From Planctomycetales bacterium (GTDB lineage: Bacteria > Planctomycetota > Planctomycetia > Isosphaerales > Isosphaeraceae): 64,000 nucleotides of DNA. The stretch covers positions 28,547 through 92,546 of the forward strand of contig DAIDKV010000033.1 of the NCBI GenBank assembly GCA_027449865.1. Direction: 5' to 3'. The notes under the pieces are model-generated. The model saw nothing but the letters and a program-made list of their open reading frames with translations. It searched no databases and was not told the DNA's origin. The position numbers were made by a program, and so were the translations under genes. Below, one piece after another: positions 53,211 to 62,638 of the stretch. Numbering within the stretch: position 1 is the stretch's first letter; every line of letters begins with the position of its first letter.

Positions 53211-54536
53211 TCACTTCTCCCTCGAGATCGCCACGCGCCAGATCGTGTTTGACCCGTCGTCGGAGACCAGGAGCGCGCCGTCCTTCGCCGTGGTCACGCC
53301 GACCGGTCGCCCCCAGACCTGGCCATCGTTCGTAATGAATCCGATGAGGAAGTCCTCATACTCACCCGTGGCCTTGCCGTCCTTCATCGGGATGCGAATC
53401 ACCTTGTATCCCGTCCGTCGGGCGCGATTCCAGGAGCCGTGCTCGGCCGCGAAGGCATTACCTCGGAATTCCTCGGGGAATTGCTTGCCTGAGTAAAACG
53501 TCATGCAGAGTGAGGCCGAGTGAGACTGGAGCAGGACGTCGGGAACGATGACCTTCTCCTTCAACTCGGGATGTTTCCCCTTGTGATTTGGATCCTGATG
53601 CGACCCAATGTAATACCAGGGCCAGCCGTAAAAACCGCCTTCCTCGACGTGTGTGATGTAATCGGGAACCAGGTGGTCGCCGAGCCCGTCACGCTCGTTC
53701 ACCGAGGCCCAGAGTCGTCCGGTTCCGGGCTGGATGGCCAGACCGACCGGGTTGCGGATGCCCGAGGCAAACAGACGCTCGCCGTGGCCCTCGGGATCGA
53801 AGACGAGGATGTCGGCCCGTCGATGCTCCAGCTCGTTGTCGTCGGCGTTGGACTTCGAGCCGACCGAGACATACATCCGCTGACCATCCGGTGAGAAGGC
53901 GACGTCGCGGGTCCAGTGGCCGCCGCCCCGGAGCATGCTGAAGCCGGGAAGTTTTGCGACAATCGTTACGGGCGACGATCGAGCCCTGGTGTCGCCCTCC
54001 TGGTAGGCGAAGCGGACGACGGAGTCGGTACTGGCGATGTACACCTGGTTCGGCCGGGGACCAGGCGGATAAAAGGCGATCCCGAACGGGAGCCTCAATC
54101 CCTGCGCGAAGACCTCATTCACCTCCGCCTTGCCGTCACCGTCCGCGTCGCGAAGAACCCGGACACGACCGGGAAAGCTTTCCGCCAGAAAGACATCGCC
54201 GTTCGGAGCGGTCGCAATCTTGCGAGGGTTCTGGAGCCCGGTCGCAAACTCGTTCACGGTGAAGCCCTGCGGGGCTCGGGGCCAGGCGTCCTTCGGCCGG
54301 GGGATCATCCGCCTTGGGCCGTTGTCGATCGATGGCGTCTCGAACGGAGGCGCCAGGTCGTCCACCGTGATCCGGCGCCGGACGCCAGGCGCGTCGGTCG
54401 TCCAGTCGCCCAGAGCCTCTCGCCCGGTAAGGACCTTCCCCGGCGGCCGGTCCGCCGCAAGGACCGGAATCGAAATGGCGAGCAACCCCGAGAGCACAGG
54501 CCCTCGAAGCATCCGGAAAGCATCATATCGCCGCAT
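53211..54536 (-). CDS. L-sorbosone dehydrogenase-like / PQQ-dependent sugar dehydrogenase family protein
   Basis: The 441-residue protein is a six-bladed propeller of the GDH/sorbosone dehydrogenase type. Its signal segment is FRMLRGPVLSGLLAISIPVL. NPRKIATAPNGDVFLAESFP, LRDADGDGKAEVNEVFAQGL, RLPFGIAFYPPG, IRNPVGLAIQPGTGRLWASV, NERDGLGDHLVPDYI and GFYGWPWYYIGSHQDPNHKG are characteristic; residues near LLQSHSASL and GSWNRARRTGYKVI complete the active site region. Members oxidise sugars or sugar aldehydes in the periplasm, usually with PQQ. Substrate is not predictable. The ribosome binding site before 54536 is weak; 54512 is an alternative start. Confidence 0.85.
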   Translation of the reverse strand: MRRYDAFRMLRGPVLSGLLAISIPVLAADRPPGKVLTGREALGDWTTDAPGVRRRITVDDLAPPFETPSIDNGPRRMIPRPKDAWPRAPQGFTVNEFATGLQNPRKIATAPNGDVFLAESFPGRVRVLRDADGDGKAEVNEVFAQGLRLPFGIAFYPPGPRPNQVYIASTDSVVRFAYQEGDTRARSSPVTIVAKLPGFSMLRGGGHWTRDVAFSPDGQRMYVSVGSKSNADDNELEHRRADILVFDPEGHGERLFASGIRNPVGLAIQPGTGRLWASVNERDGLGDHLVPDYITHVEEGGFYGWPWYYIGSHQDPNHKGKHPELKEKVIVPDVLLQSHSASLCMTFYSGKQFPEEFRGNAFAAEHGSWNRARRTGYKVIRIPMKDGKATGEYEDFLIGFITNDGQVWGRPVGVTTAKDGALLVSDDGSNTIWRVAISREK

Positions 54537-54727
54537 GGGTGTGGTTCTCTCGATCGTTGGTGATGGAGTCGATGCATTCCACAGAGTAATCGGCGTCCGG
54601 GTGCGACGCCACGGGCTCGCCTTCCGTGGCGTCTCTCCTGGGACTTTTCGCGACCGCCTTCCTGTCGAACCGCGATCCTCTTGCGTTCCGGGTAGAGCCA
54701 TTCCTGCTGAGATCCGGGCGAGGTGGA

Positions 54728-56863
54728 TTATCGATCGGGAGACCGTTCGCTTCTCATCCTCGCCCGGGTTTCGACCTTTTCGAAGAGGCTCGCGAGCTCT
54801 TTTTCGTAGAGCTTCCATCGGCCGACCGAGCCCCGATAGACCGGTCGGCGGACCTGCACCTGACTTGCCGTCTTGACCGGTCGGCGTGTCTTCGGGAATT
54901 CGAGGCAGCCGGGGTGCCAGTCGAGCCCCATCGCCGAGAGCAGCCGGCGGGCCGTTCCCTCGATATCCTCGACGGCTTCCTCGTAGCAGACCTCGTGAAC
55001 CGCGAAGCCACCGGGTAGAACGGCCTTCCAGTGGTCCATCAGTTCGACATACTCACCCAGTCGCCGGGCGATATGATCCTGGTGATAGCACCAGTACGCC
55101 TCGGTGAAGTTTGTGAACCAGCAGGAAAGTGCCACGTCGCGGAGGTCGCGGCGACAGTGGATCACCGTGGCCTTCGGAAACATCATCGCGATCAGGCCGA
55201 GGTAGAAGAAATTCTCGGGCATCTTTCCGATGATTCGGCGGGCCTGGCCGCCGTCGAACTCCATCAATCTGGCCTCGTGATCGCGGGCCAGCTCGGCGAC
55301 GATTTCGGCGTCGAGTACCGGGACCAGGTTCACCGCTTCCTCTGCGATTCCCATGCGAATGGGAATGGAGTCGAAGCTCCGCCGCGTCAGGGGAATCTCG
55401 CCCGCTCCGTGGATCTCCGGATGGCTTGCCAGCACCTGCTCGATCAGTGTCGTTCCCGATCGGGGTGGACCAAGGATGAAGACCGGCCGCTCCGTCTCGA
55501 TCCCGGCGCCGGCAAGGCGCTCGAAGAGCGGCGGAGTGAAGTTCTCGATGAGTCCACGGACGAACCGGGCATGACGCTCGGTGTCGTAGCTCTGTCCGAG
55601 CCGGGCGATTTCTTCTCGGGCCAACGCGTTGGCCGGTTCGAGGCAGGCCGCGGCCTCGGGATACTCGCCTCGGGCGTCGCGGACCAGTGCGAGGGCAAAC
55701 AGCAGATTGCCGCGGTCCTGGCCGATCGTCGAGCGTGCCGAGACCCGGCGGACCAGTTCCTCCAGGTCATCCTCGGGGAGGTTTTCCCGGAGAAGCGAGG
55801 CGAGCCGGGCCATTACGGTGTGGTTCGTCGGCTCGATCCGGACCGTTTCGCGATACTGAGCCTCTGCCTCGTCGAGTTCGCCGATTTCCTCGTGAAGGAC
55901 GCCCAGGTTGAACCGGGCGGTCGAGAAATCGGGATGGAGGCGGATCGCCTGGGCGTAGTGGTCGCGGGCCTCATCGTATCGGTCCGAAAGCTGCAAAACG
56001 TAGCCGAGGGCGTTGTGCGCCACCGGCTCGTCGGGGTTGATCTGTAGGATTCGATCGCAGCACGAGCCGACCTCGTCGTAAAGCCTCAGCGTGCCGGCCG
56101 CTTCGGCCAGATACCGGAGAAACTCGACGGATCGAGGCTCCAGCTCGACGGCCCTTCGGAACCAGGGAAGCGACTCGGGAATCGCCCCCCGACGGACTGC
56201 CGCCAGACCGAGGCCCGCGGCCGTTCGGGCTCGGGTCTCGTCGAGTCGGTAGGCCTGGAACAACGAGGCGGTGGCCTCGATCACCCGGCCCATCGCCATG
56301 AGAACGCCCGCCAGGTTCAGATGGACCTCGACCAGCCCAGGATCCATCGCCGCGGCGGCCTGGCAGTGCGGCAGGGCCTGGTCGGGAAGTCCCATCTCCA
56401 GGAGAAGCTCGCCGAGGTTGGTCTGCGCCTGGGCCAGTTGAGGGTCCAGCTCGACAGCCCTTCGGAAGTGGATCAGCGCCGCCTCTCGGTCGCCGAGCAA
56501 CCGGACAATCACCCCCCGGTTCACGTGCGACGGAGCGTCGTCGGGATTCAGATCGAGCCCCTTCGCGAGCGCCTCGGCCGCCTCGACGGATCGGCCGGCC
56601 GCGTGCATCGCCATGCCAAGGCTCGCGTGATAGGCCGGTTGATCGGGCCGCAGCTCGACGGCACGGCGAATGTTCTCGATCGCCTCATCAAGCCGTCCCT
56701 CGGCCTGGTGAACCAGCCCGAGCAGGCAGGAGGCGTCGGCGTCCGACGGGTCGCGCGCCAGCACCGACTCGTACAGTCGAGCCGCGCCGGTCAGGTCGCC
56801 GGCCTGATGGAGATATAGCCCCTGAGCAATCTCGCCTTGCGGCGGCGTCAGTGTCGTGGACAC
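54728..56863 (-). CDS. TPR-repeat sulfotransferase family protein
   Basis: The 711-residue protein begins at GTG (56863) with AAGGAGG 8 bases upstream, a very strong ribosome binding site. The first 350 residues are tetratricopeptide repeats (for example DASCLLGLVHQAEGRLDEAI and QTNLGELLLEMGLPDQALPH). The C-terminal domain has the PAPS-binding loop VFILGPPRSGTTLIEQVLAS (about 462-480), then EIHGAGEIPLTRR and the later VIHCRRDLRDVALSCWFTNF (3'-phosphate site). Such enzymes transfer sulfate to carbohydrate or peptide acceptors; in planctomycetes many TPR-sulfotransferases occur. The acceptor is unknown. It is divergent from the MBL gene. Confidence 0.9.
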   Translation of the reverse strand: MSTTLTPPQGEIAQGLYLHQAGDLTGAARLYESVLARDPSDADASCLLGLVHQAEGRLDEAIENIRRAVELRPDQPAYHASLGMAMHAAGRSVEAAEALAKGLDLNPDDAPSHVNRGVIVRLLGDREAALIHFRRAVELDPQLAQAQTNLGELLLEMGLPDQALPHCQAAAAMDPGLVEVHLNLAGVLMAMGRVIEATASLFQAYRLDETRARTAAGLGLAAVRRGAIPESLPWFRRAVELEPRSVEFLRYLAEAAGTLRLYDEVGSCCDRILQINPDEPVAHNALGYVLQLSDRYDEARDHYAQAIRLHPDFSTARFNLGVLHEEIGELDEAEAQYRETVRIEPTNHTVMARLASLLRENLPEDDLEELVRRVSARSTIGQDRGNLLFALALVRDARGEYPEAAACLEPANALAREEIARLGQSYDTERHARFVRGLIENFTPPLFERLAGAGIETERPVFILGPPRSGTTLIEQVLASHPEIHGAGEIPLTRRSFDSIPIRMGIAEEAVNLVPVLDAEIVAELARDHEARLMEFDGGQARRIIGKMPENFFYLGLIAMMFPKATVIHCRRDLRDVALSCWFTNFTEAYWCYHQDHIARRLGEYVELMDHWKAVLPGGFAVHEVCYEEAVEDIEGTARRLLSAMGLDWHPGCLEFPKTRRPVKTASQVQVRRPVYRGSVGRWKLYEKELASLFEKVETRARMRSERSPDR

Positions 56864-56932
56864 CGGTCGACCTCCTTGAAGACACGGTGGGTGGTCGCGA
56901 TTCTCGGGCGGATATCGTATGATCGATCCGAG

Positions 56933-57787
56933 ATGTTGTCGACGGCGGTTGACCGTCGGGGCCAGGCGACCAGAGGGGACCAAGGATTGAGCGAGCCCGC
57001 GGCGGATCCGAAGCGCCGCCTGATATTCCTGGGGACGGGGACCTCCACGGGTGTCCCCATGATCGGCTGCGAATGCTCGGTCTGCACCTCGACCGATCCG
57101 CGAAACCAGCGGACCCGGCCGAGCGTTTTGCTCTCCGCGCCCGGTGGTAACCTGCTGATCGACACCACACCCGAGATGCGGATTCAACTCCTGCGCGAGC
57201 GAATCCGCCACGTCCACGCGATTGCCTTCACGCACGCTCATGCCGACCACCTCTTCGGCCTGGACGACGCCCGGCTCTTTCCCCGATGGATCGGCGGTCC
57301 AGTGCCGGTGTACTGTGAAGCTTCCACCGAGGAGACCATCCGTCGGGTCTTCCACTACGCCTTCCACGAGAACGCGGATCGGATCGGTTCGGGATTTGTC
57401 CCCCGGATCTACTTCCAGAGAGTGGCGCCAGGCGCCGCATTCGAGGTGATTGGCGAGAAGGTCCTTCCCATCCGCCTCGAACATGGCGCCATGCCCATCC
57501 TGGGATTTCGTGTCGGCTCCATGGCGTACTGCACCGATGTTAGCCGCATTCCCGAGGCGAGTCGCGAGTGGCTCCAGGATCTCGACGTCCTGGTGCTGGA
57601 CGCCCTTCGTTACGAGCCGCACCCGACGCATTTCTCGATGAGCCAGGCGCTTCAGGTGGCCTCGGAATTGAAGCCGAGACGGACTTACCTGACGCACCTC
57701 TCCCACGGCTTTGACCACGGCCCCACTCAGGCCGGCCTACCCGAGAATGTCTGGCTCGCCTACGATGGCCTGACCGTGGAATTCTAA
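56933..57787 (+). CDS. MBL-fold metallo-hydrolase, PhnP-like phosphodiesterase
   Basis: The 284-residue protein has LIFLGTGTSTGVPMIGCEC with a Cys-x-Cys pair, THAHADHLFGLDDARLF (the HxHxDH zinc motif), CTDVSRIPEASREWL and YLTHLSHGFDHG. The order fits the PhnP/RNase Z-like phosphodiesterase group, which cleaves phosphoribosyl cyclic phosphate or related cyclic phosphodiesters with two metal ions. It is not next to a phn operon, so the substrate is uncertain. The start is unclear: ATG at 56933 has a weak site, while TTG at 56987 follows AGGGG with good spacing and gives the more typical N-terminus. Confidence 0.85.
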   Translation: MLSTAVDRRGQATRGDQGLSEPAADPKRRLIFLGTGTSTGVPMIGCECSVCTSTDPRNQRTRPSVLLSAPGGNLLIDTTPEMRIQLLRERIRHVHAIAFTHAHADHLFGLDDARLFPRWIGGPVPVYCEASTEETIRRVFHYAFHENADRIGSGFVPRIYFQRVAPGAAFEVIGEKVLPIRLEHGAMPILGFRVGSMAYCTDVSRIPEASREWLQDLDVLVLDALRYEPHPTHFSMSQALQVASELKPRRTYLTHLSHGFDHGPTQAGLPENVWLAYDGLTVEF

Positions 57788-57832
57788 ACGACCCCGGCCC
57801 CGGAACCGGGAAGGAATGGAGAGCAACGGCCG

Positions 57833-59263
57833 ATGTCACCCGATGCGGGACTGATGGAACGACTTCAAAAGCATGGGCAGGAGCACCTGCTCCGTTGGTG
57901 GGGAGAGCTGGATACCGCTGGACGATCGCGACTGGCGGCGGAGATCAAGGCGATCGACCTGGACCAGCTCGACCGGCTGATCGCGGAACTGGTCCACGGC
58001 GAGGGCTCGCCGGCGCCCTCGGCCGAACGGGTTGAGCCGATCGAGGCGGTCCGCCTTCCCCAGACCGACGGCGAGCGAGTCGCGATCCGACGGGCCGCCG
58101 GCCTGGGCGCCGAGGCCCTCGCGGCGGGCGAGGTCGGCGTGATCCTCGTCGCCGGCGGATCGGGAACCCGGCTTGGTTTCGAAGGTCCGAAAGGAACCTT
58201 CCCGATCGGGCCCGTCTCCTCGGCCTCGCTTTTCCAGATCCACGCCGAGAAGATTCTGGCCCTCTCTCGGCGTCATCGACGGACCATCCCGCTCTACATC
58301 ATGACCAGCCCCGAAAATCACCAGGCGACCGTCGACTTCCTCCAGGCGAACGGCCGATTTGGGCTCGATCACGTCCGCCTGTTCGTGCAGGGGCAGATGC
58401 CGGCCGTCGATCGAGCGACCGGGAAGATCCTTCTCGCCGCGAAGGATCGCGTCGCGCTCTCGCCCGACGGTCACGGCGGGACGCTGGTGGCGCTCGCAGC
58501 GCCCGGGCCGGGCGGAACGCCGAGCTGCCTGGAAGAGATCCGCGAGATGGGGGTTCGTACCCTCTTCTACTTCCAGGTGGACAACCCGATGGTCCAGATC
58601 GCGGATCCGGCCTTCCTTGGCCTGCACCGCGAGGCTGGGGCCGAGATGTCGTTCAAGGTGATCGAGCGAACCTCACCGGGCGAGAAGCTCGGCGTGGTCG
58701 TCCGGGTGGACGGCCGCCCGCAGGTGATCGAATATTCCGACCTCCCCGAAGAACTGGCCAGCCGACGCGAGCCCGAGGGCCGGCTCGAACTCTGGGCCGG
58801 CAGCATCGCCGTTCACATCCTGGAGCGCACGTTCATCGAGCGGCTGACCGGCGACCTTGACCACCGCCTCCCGTTCCACCGGGCGATCAAGAAGGTCCCC
58901 TACGTGGACGAATCCGGCAATCTGGTCAAACCCGAGGAACCGAACGCGGTGAAGTTCGAGCAGTTCATCTTCGACGCCCTGCCGATGGCGGAGCGCTGGT
59001 CGGTGGTCGAGACGGATCGCGCCGCCGAGTTCGAACCGCTCAAGAACGCCGTCGGCCCCGACTCGCCGGCGACCGTCCACCAGCGAATGAGCGACCAGTT
59101 CGCAAGCTGGCTGGAACAGGCCGGCGCCCGAGTTCCCCGACGCTCCGACGGATCCGTCCCGTTCGGCATCGAGATCAGCCCCCTGTACGCCCTCGACGCC
59201 GCCGAGCTGAAGCCAAAGATCGAGCCGGGCCTCGTGGTGGACCGGGCCGTTTACTTCCGCTGA
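57833..59263 (+). CDS. UDP-N-acetylglucosamine/UDP-sugar pyrophosphorylase (eukaryotic-type UDPGP family)
   Basis: The 476-residue protein has the nucleotide-binding loop VILVAGGSGTRLGFEGPKGT, PLYIMTSPENHQATVDFL, VQGQMPAVDRATGKILLA, LFYFQVDNPMVQIADPAFLG and KPEEPNAVKFEQFIFDAL. This is the UAP/UDPGP family: UTP plus a sugar-1-phosphate gives UDP-sugar and pyrophosphate. The UAP-type closing region (KKVPYVDESGNLVKPEEPNA) points to UDP-HexNAc. It is the eukaryotic-like family rather than GlmU. GGAGAG sits 10 bases before the ATG. The MBL gene ends 45 bp upstream, so the two may be co-transcribed. Together with the ManC-like gene it indicates envelope polysaccharide or glycoconjugate precursor supply. 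Confidence 0.88.
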   Translation: MSPDAGLMERLQKHGQEHLLRWWGELDTAGRSRLAAEIKAIDLDQLDRLIAELVHGEGSPAPSAERVEPIEAVRLPQTDGERVAIRRAAGLGAEALAAGEVGVILVAGGSGTRLGFEGPKGTFPIGPVSSASLFQIHAEKILALSRRHRRTIPLYIMTSPENHQATVDFLQANGRFGLDHVRLFVQGQMPAVDRATGKILLAAKDRVALSPDGHGGTLVALAAPGPGGTPSCLEEIREMGVRTLFYFQVDNPMVQIADPAFLGLHREAGAEMSFKVIERTSPGEKLGVVVRVDGRPQVIEYSDLPEELASRREPEGRLELWAGSIAVHILERTFIERLTGDLDHRLPFHRAIKKVPYVDESGNLVKPEEPNAVKFEQFIFDALPMAERWSVVETDRAAEFEPLKNAVGPDSPATVHQRMSDQFASWLEQAGARVPRRSDGSVPFGIEISPLYALDAAELKPKIEPGLVVDRAVYFR

Positions 59264-59325
59264 TCGATCTCACAACGTGCCGCCCGCTTGCATGCGCACA
59301 GGCAATGGCCATCGCCCATCACGGT

Positions 59326-59420
59326 GGCTTCGTTCGCGCGATTCTCGCGACGGACCAGGCCGGTCCGGATCGCTGAGGAGGCCAGAGATCCCCGAGTTGG
59401 CTTCGTTCGCGCGATTCTCG
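59326..59420 (+). repeat. 22-bp direct repeat pair
   Basis: ggcttcgttcgcgcgattct followed by cg occurs at 59326-59347 and at 59399-59420, 73 bp apart. A third, degenerate copy (ggttcgttcgtctccgg) begins near 59463. It resembles a short dispersed repeat motif or protein-binding site array. Confidence 0.6.
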
Positions 59421-59513
59421 CTCCCAGATTCGGGGAGTCCTGCTGCCATTTTGGCAGGATTGGGTTCGTTCGTCTCCGGGAACGTCGGAGTTCACGGCCT
59501 CACGACCGCGCCA

Positions 59514-59554
59514 GGCCCGGGATCGGCGGACCACCCCTCCGCCGATCCCGGGCC
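59514..59554. terminator. 17-bp perfect hairpin
   Basis: ggcccgggatcggcgga pairs with tccgccgatcccgggcc around a 7-base loop. It is 250 bp beyond the UAP-like gene. A weak T-rich tail (gatttcc) follows. It is either a terminator or a copy of a palindromic repeat. Confidence 0.55.
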
Positions 59555-59915
59555 GATTTCCTGACGTTCTGAATGCCGCCGCATTGTCAAAGACCTTGGA
59601 ACGCATCTCTCCATTGTTTTTTATGGCACGAATTTCCGAAAATGCAAGTGGACGCCAAAAATTTCCAGTCCTGACTCGATCTCAGGAAGAAGGATATCAG
59701 AAAGATGGATGCGAAACGGCGAGTGCATGGAGCAGACCTTCCTGAAGACTTCCTCCCCGCTTACATGGACTCCCTCGGTTCCTGCCGAAGCTGGCCCCAT
59801 CCGACACCATTGTTCTCTGCTATCAAGGCTTCGAAACTGACAGCCTGAAGTCCGCCCCACCTGATGACTTCTTTTCCCAACCGAGAGGCCCACCTCGTAT
59901 CGGGTCGGGATGGGG

Positions 59916-59921
59916 TATACT
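59916..59921 (+). promoter_or_regulatory. Possible -10 element (TATACT)
   Basis: TATACT sits 35 bases before the ManC-like start codon; no clear -35 box is present. AGGA is 6 bases before the ATG. Confidence 0.3.
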
Positions 59922-59955
59922 ATTGGCCCCAGATTCACGGAAGGCGAGGAACGCG

Positions 59956-61035
59956 ATGCTGCATGCGATCATCATGGCCGGTGGAAGTGGAACGCGGTTC
60001 TGGCCGAGGAGTCGTCGGGATCGGCCGAAGCAATTGCTCCGGCTCGCGGGTGAATCGACGATGCTCCAGCAGACCGTGGCGCGGGTCGGGCCGATGGTCC
60101 CGCCCGAGAGGGTCTTCGTGATCACCGGGGCCGACCAGGCCGAGGCCACCCGGGCTCAATTGCCTCAGATCCCCGCCTCGAATGTCGTCGCCGAGCCCGC
60201 GCCCCGAGATACCGCGCCCTGCGTGGCACTTGCCGCCGCGGTTGTCGCGGCGAGGGATCCATCGGCGACGATGATCGTGATGCCGGCCGATCACGTGATC
60301 GAGCCGGTTGAGGCGTTTCGGACCTCGCTTCGCGCGGCCGTCTCGGTCGTCGATTCGGAGCCCACGTCCCTCGTGACCTTTGGCATCACGCCCCATCGGC
60401 CCGAGACCGGCTACGGCTACATCGAACGCGGGCCGAAGCTGGACGAGCGCGAGGGGATCGCCGTCTATCGGGTCGTTCAGTTCCGTGAGAAGCCCGACCG
60501 CCCGACCGCCGAGTCGTTCCTCGCCGCTGGGAATTTCCTCTGGAACTCAGGGATCTTCGTCTGGCGGGCCCGGACCATCCTCGACCAGATCGCCGAGCAT
60601 CGCCCCGCGCTGGCGGCCGGGCTTCGCCCCATCCTTGAGGCGATCGGAACCCCCGACGAGCCCGAGGCTCTCGCCCAGCACTTCCCCAGCCTGGAACGTG
60701 TTCCGATCGACAAGGCCGTGATGGAAAAGGCGCCCCATGTCCGGGTGCTGGAAGTTCCCTACGACTGGAACGATGTCGGCGACTGGCGCGCGCTGGCGAG
60801 CCTGCTCGACCGCGACGAACACGGCAACGCCGTGCAGGGGCACGTCGTCTGCCGGGACACCGGCGACTCGATCGTCATCTCCGACGACGGCGGAATCGTC
60901 GCCACGCTGGGAGTCGAGGGGCTGGTCGTCGTCCACTCGGGGAAGGCCACGCTCGTGGCGAGCAAGGACCGGCTCGACGACCTGAAGGCGCTGGTCGAGG
61001 GGCTGGCGAAGGCGGGCTACGGGGCCCACCTCTGA
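59956..61035 (+). CDS. manC: Mannose-1-phosphate guanylyltransferase
   Basis: The 359-residue protein makes GDP-mannose from mannose-1-phosphate and GTP. It has IIMAGGSGTRFWPRSRRDRP with the nucleotide-binding loop, PKQLLRLAGESTMLQQTV, APRDTAPCVALAAAVV, MPADHVIEPVEAF, GYGYIERGPKL, FLWNSGIFVWRARTI and VPYDWNDVGDWRALASLL. It lacks the C-terminal phosphomannose isomerase domain of bifunctional enzymes, so it is the short ManC type. AGGA lies 6 bases before the ATG. It is convergent with the glycosyltransferase gene, 48 bp apart, and near the UAP-like gene, consistent with glycan precursor synthesis. Confidence 0.92.
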   Translation: MLHAIIMAGGSGTRFWPRSRRDRPKQLLRLAGESTMLQQTVARVGPMVPPERVFVITGADQAEATRAQLPQIPASNVVAEPAPRDTAPCVALAAAVVAARDPSATMIVMPADHVIEPVEAFRTSLRAAVSVVDSEPTSLVTFGITPHRPETGYGYIERGPKLDEREGIAVYRVVQFREKPDRPTAESFLAAGNFLWNSGIFVWRARTILDQIAEHRPALAAGLRPILEAIGTPDEPEALAQHFPSLERVPIDKAVMEKAPHVRVLEVPYDWNDVGDWRALASLLDRDEHGNAVQGHVVCRDTGDSIVISDDGGIVATLGVEGLVVVHSGKATLVASKDRLDDLKALVEGLAKAGYGAHL

Positions 61036-61083
61036 TCGCGACCGTCGCAATCCGGCCCGCGGGACAGTCCCGCACGCCGGGGC

Positions 61084-62247
61084 TCAGACGACCTGGTAGA
61101 CCGGGAGCCAGCCCGCGGCGGGTATCGATCCCCCCGTCGACGCCCCGAGGGCCTCGACGCTCAGCCGTCGGTTCGTCCGGACCAGCTCGATGAGGTCCTC
61201 GGGGAGCGATCCGTTCTGGAGGAGCACGTCGTTCATGGCGACCGCCTCGGCGTGGTCGCCGGTGTAGTAGCAGGTCACGGCATATTCGAGACGGAGCAGG
61301 TAGTCGTGGATCGCCCGGTCGAGGAAGAGCCGTCCAACGCCGGGCTCCGGGACGCCCAGCCCGCGGGCGAAGAAGAGCCGAGCGGTGTGGAACTCCCGGT
61401 TCGACTGGTAGTGTCGGCCGATCCAGAAGAGGGGCTCGGCGCGGGTCGGGTCGTACTCGAAGGCGGCGAGGAAGGCGGCCATCACCTCGGGCCACGGCTT
61501 CCCCATCCGCTGCAGGACCGCGGCGACCTGGTAGAGCGAGAACCAGACCTCCTCGCGCCATTCGCCCATCTCGGCCCTTCGACGGTAGTTCCGCAGGGCG
61601 AGTTCCAGGTCGCCCGAGTCCCGGTAGCTCTGGGCCAGGTAGAAGACGTTCCGGGCGTTATTGGGCTCGTCGATCAGAGCACGCTCTAGGACCAGCGCAT
61701 CGCGCCGGTAGGTCATCGGGTCGCGCGATCGGGCCCCCTCGCGGTTCTCGCGGATATGCAGGATTTCCTCGGAGAGTTCGCCGGTCCCCGGTCGCGGCTC
61801 GCAATCGAGGTACTCGTGCAGCACCCCTCGATAATGCCAGGGGAGCGCCGATCGGAAGAGGATCGGGCGAACGTAACGCATCCGGCCGTTGAGCAGCGGG
61901 ACGTTGTAGGCGCCCGCCTCCAGTTTGCGCCGGAGGAAATCCTCGCCGAAGACCAGCTCGTCGTCGGCGTCCATCACGAGGATGTAGTCCGTCGGGTGCT
62001 CGCGACGGGCGAGGTCGAGAGCCTCGTTTCGGTTGTGCGAGAAGTCGACCCAGGGCCGCTCGATCAGGCTCCCCGGGACGTCGGCGAGGGCCTCGCGGAT
62101 GAGATCCTGGGTCCCGTCGGTCGAGCCGGTGTCGGCGATCACCCAGCGATCGATCACGCCGCGCATCGAGTCGAGGCAGCGCCGGATCACGTGGGCCTCG
62201 TTCTTGACGATCATGCAGAGGCCGATGGTCTGTCGGTGGGCGTTCAT
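61084..62247 (-). CDS. Family 2 glycosyltransferase with TPR-like C-terminal part
   Basis: The 387-residue protein opens with TIGLCMIVKNEAHVIRRCLD, then DRWVIADTGSTDGTQDLIRE and PTDYILVMDADDELVFGEDF, which holds the DxD-type motif of GT2 enzymes. The second half contains helical repeats with FYLAQSYRDSGDLELALRNY and EPLFWIGRHYQSNREFHTAR, as in the O-GlcNAc-like TPR glycosyltransferases. It transfers sugar from a nucleotide donor; the acceptor is unknown. The start at 62247 has CGGAG 9 bases upstream; 62280 is possible. It lies next to ManC and a collagen-like protein gene, so glycosylation of surface proteins is a reasonable guess. Confidence 0.85.
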   Translation of the reverse strand: MNAHRQTIGLCMIVKNEAHVIRRCLDSMRGVIDRWVIADTGSTDGTQDLIREALADVPGSLIERPWVDFSHNRNEALDLARREHPTDYILVMDADDELVFGEDFLRRKLEAGAYNVPLLNGRMRYVRPILFRSALPWHYRGVLHEYLDCEPRPGTGELSEEILHIRENREGARSRDPMTYRRDALVLERALIDEPNNARNVFYLAQSYRDSGDLELALRNYRRRAEMGEWREEVWFSLYQVAAVLQRMGKPWPEVMAAFLAAFEYDPTRAEPLFWIGRHYQSNREFHTARLFFARGLGVPEPGVGRLFLDRAIHDYLLRLEYAVTCYYTGDHAEAVAMNDVLLQNGSLPEDLIELVRTNRRLSVEALGASTGGSIPAAGWLPVYQVV

Positions 62248-62638
62248 GGTGTGCAGCTCCGGCATCCCTGGCGTCGTCATGTCTTCCGGATGATGGGGAC
62301 TGCCACCCGTCGTTTCGGCCCCCGAGTGAGAAGCTACGACGTCGTGGCGTCGGCAGCACCTCGAATCGAGGAATCCAATGGGAATCCCCGCGCTCTCTTA
62401 TCAAAAAAATATTGACGACGCCTGGGTGCAAATCGGCGTTCTAGGGTAGCGATATTCGCGTCTAACGAACTCGGTGCGCCCAGAGGGACGTGCCACGGTA
62501 GGCCCGAAGGCGACCGGATCGGAGGGCCCGATCGCTGTCGAAGGCATCTCCTTCGAAGCCGATCGGTGTGGAAGGTTACCTCCCGCTTCGGATTATTTGG
62601 TCATCAGGGAAGGATACGCCAAGATCCAGGGGGAACTC
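62248..62638. other. Divergent gap before the collagen-like gene
   Basis: About 390 bp with no gene. A low-GC patch at 62398-62420 (ttatcaaaaaaatattgacg) is a likely promoter area; TTGACG is present but no -10 box at 17 bases is convincing. Confidence 0.45.

Larger units (their letters stand above)
59264..59955. other. Gene-free stretch of 690 bp with direct repeats and a strong hairpin
   Basis: No gene is seen. It holds a 22-bp direct repeat, a 17-bp perfect hairpin at 59514-59554 and, at its right end, a TATACT that may be the -10 box of the next gene. The base composition becomes less GC-rich from about 59600 (ttttttatggcacgaatttc). Confidence 0.6.

Noticed and set aside
53916..54563. Plus-strand frame of 215 residues
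   Set aside because: Antisense to the sorbosone dehydrogenase-like gene, which has clear motifs.
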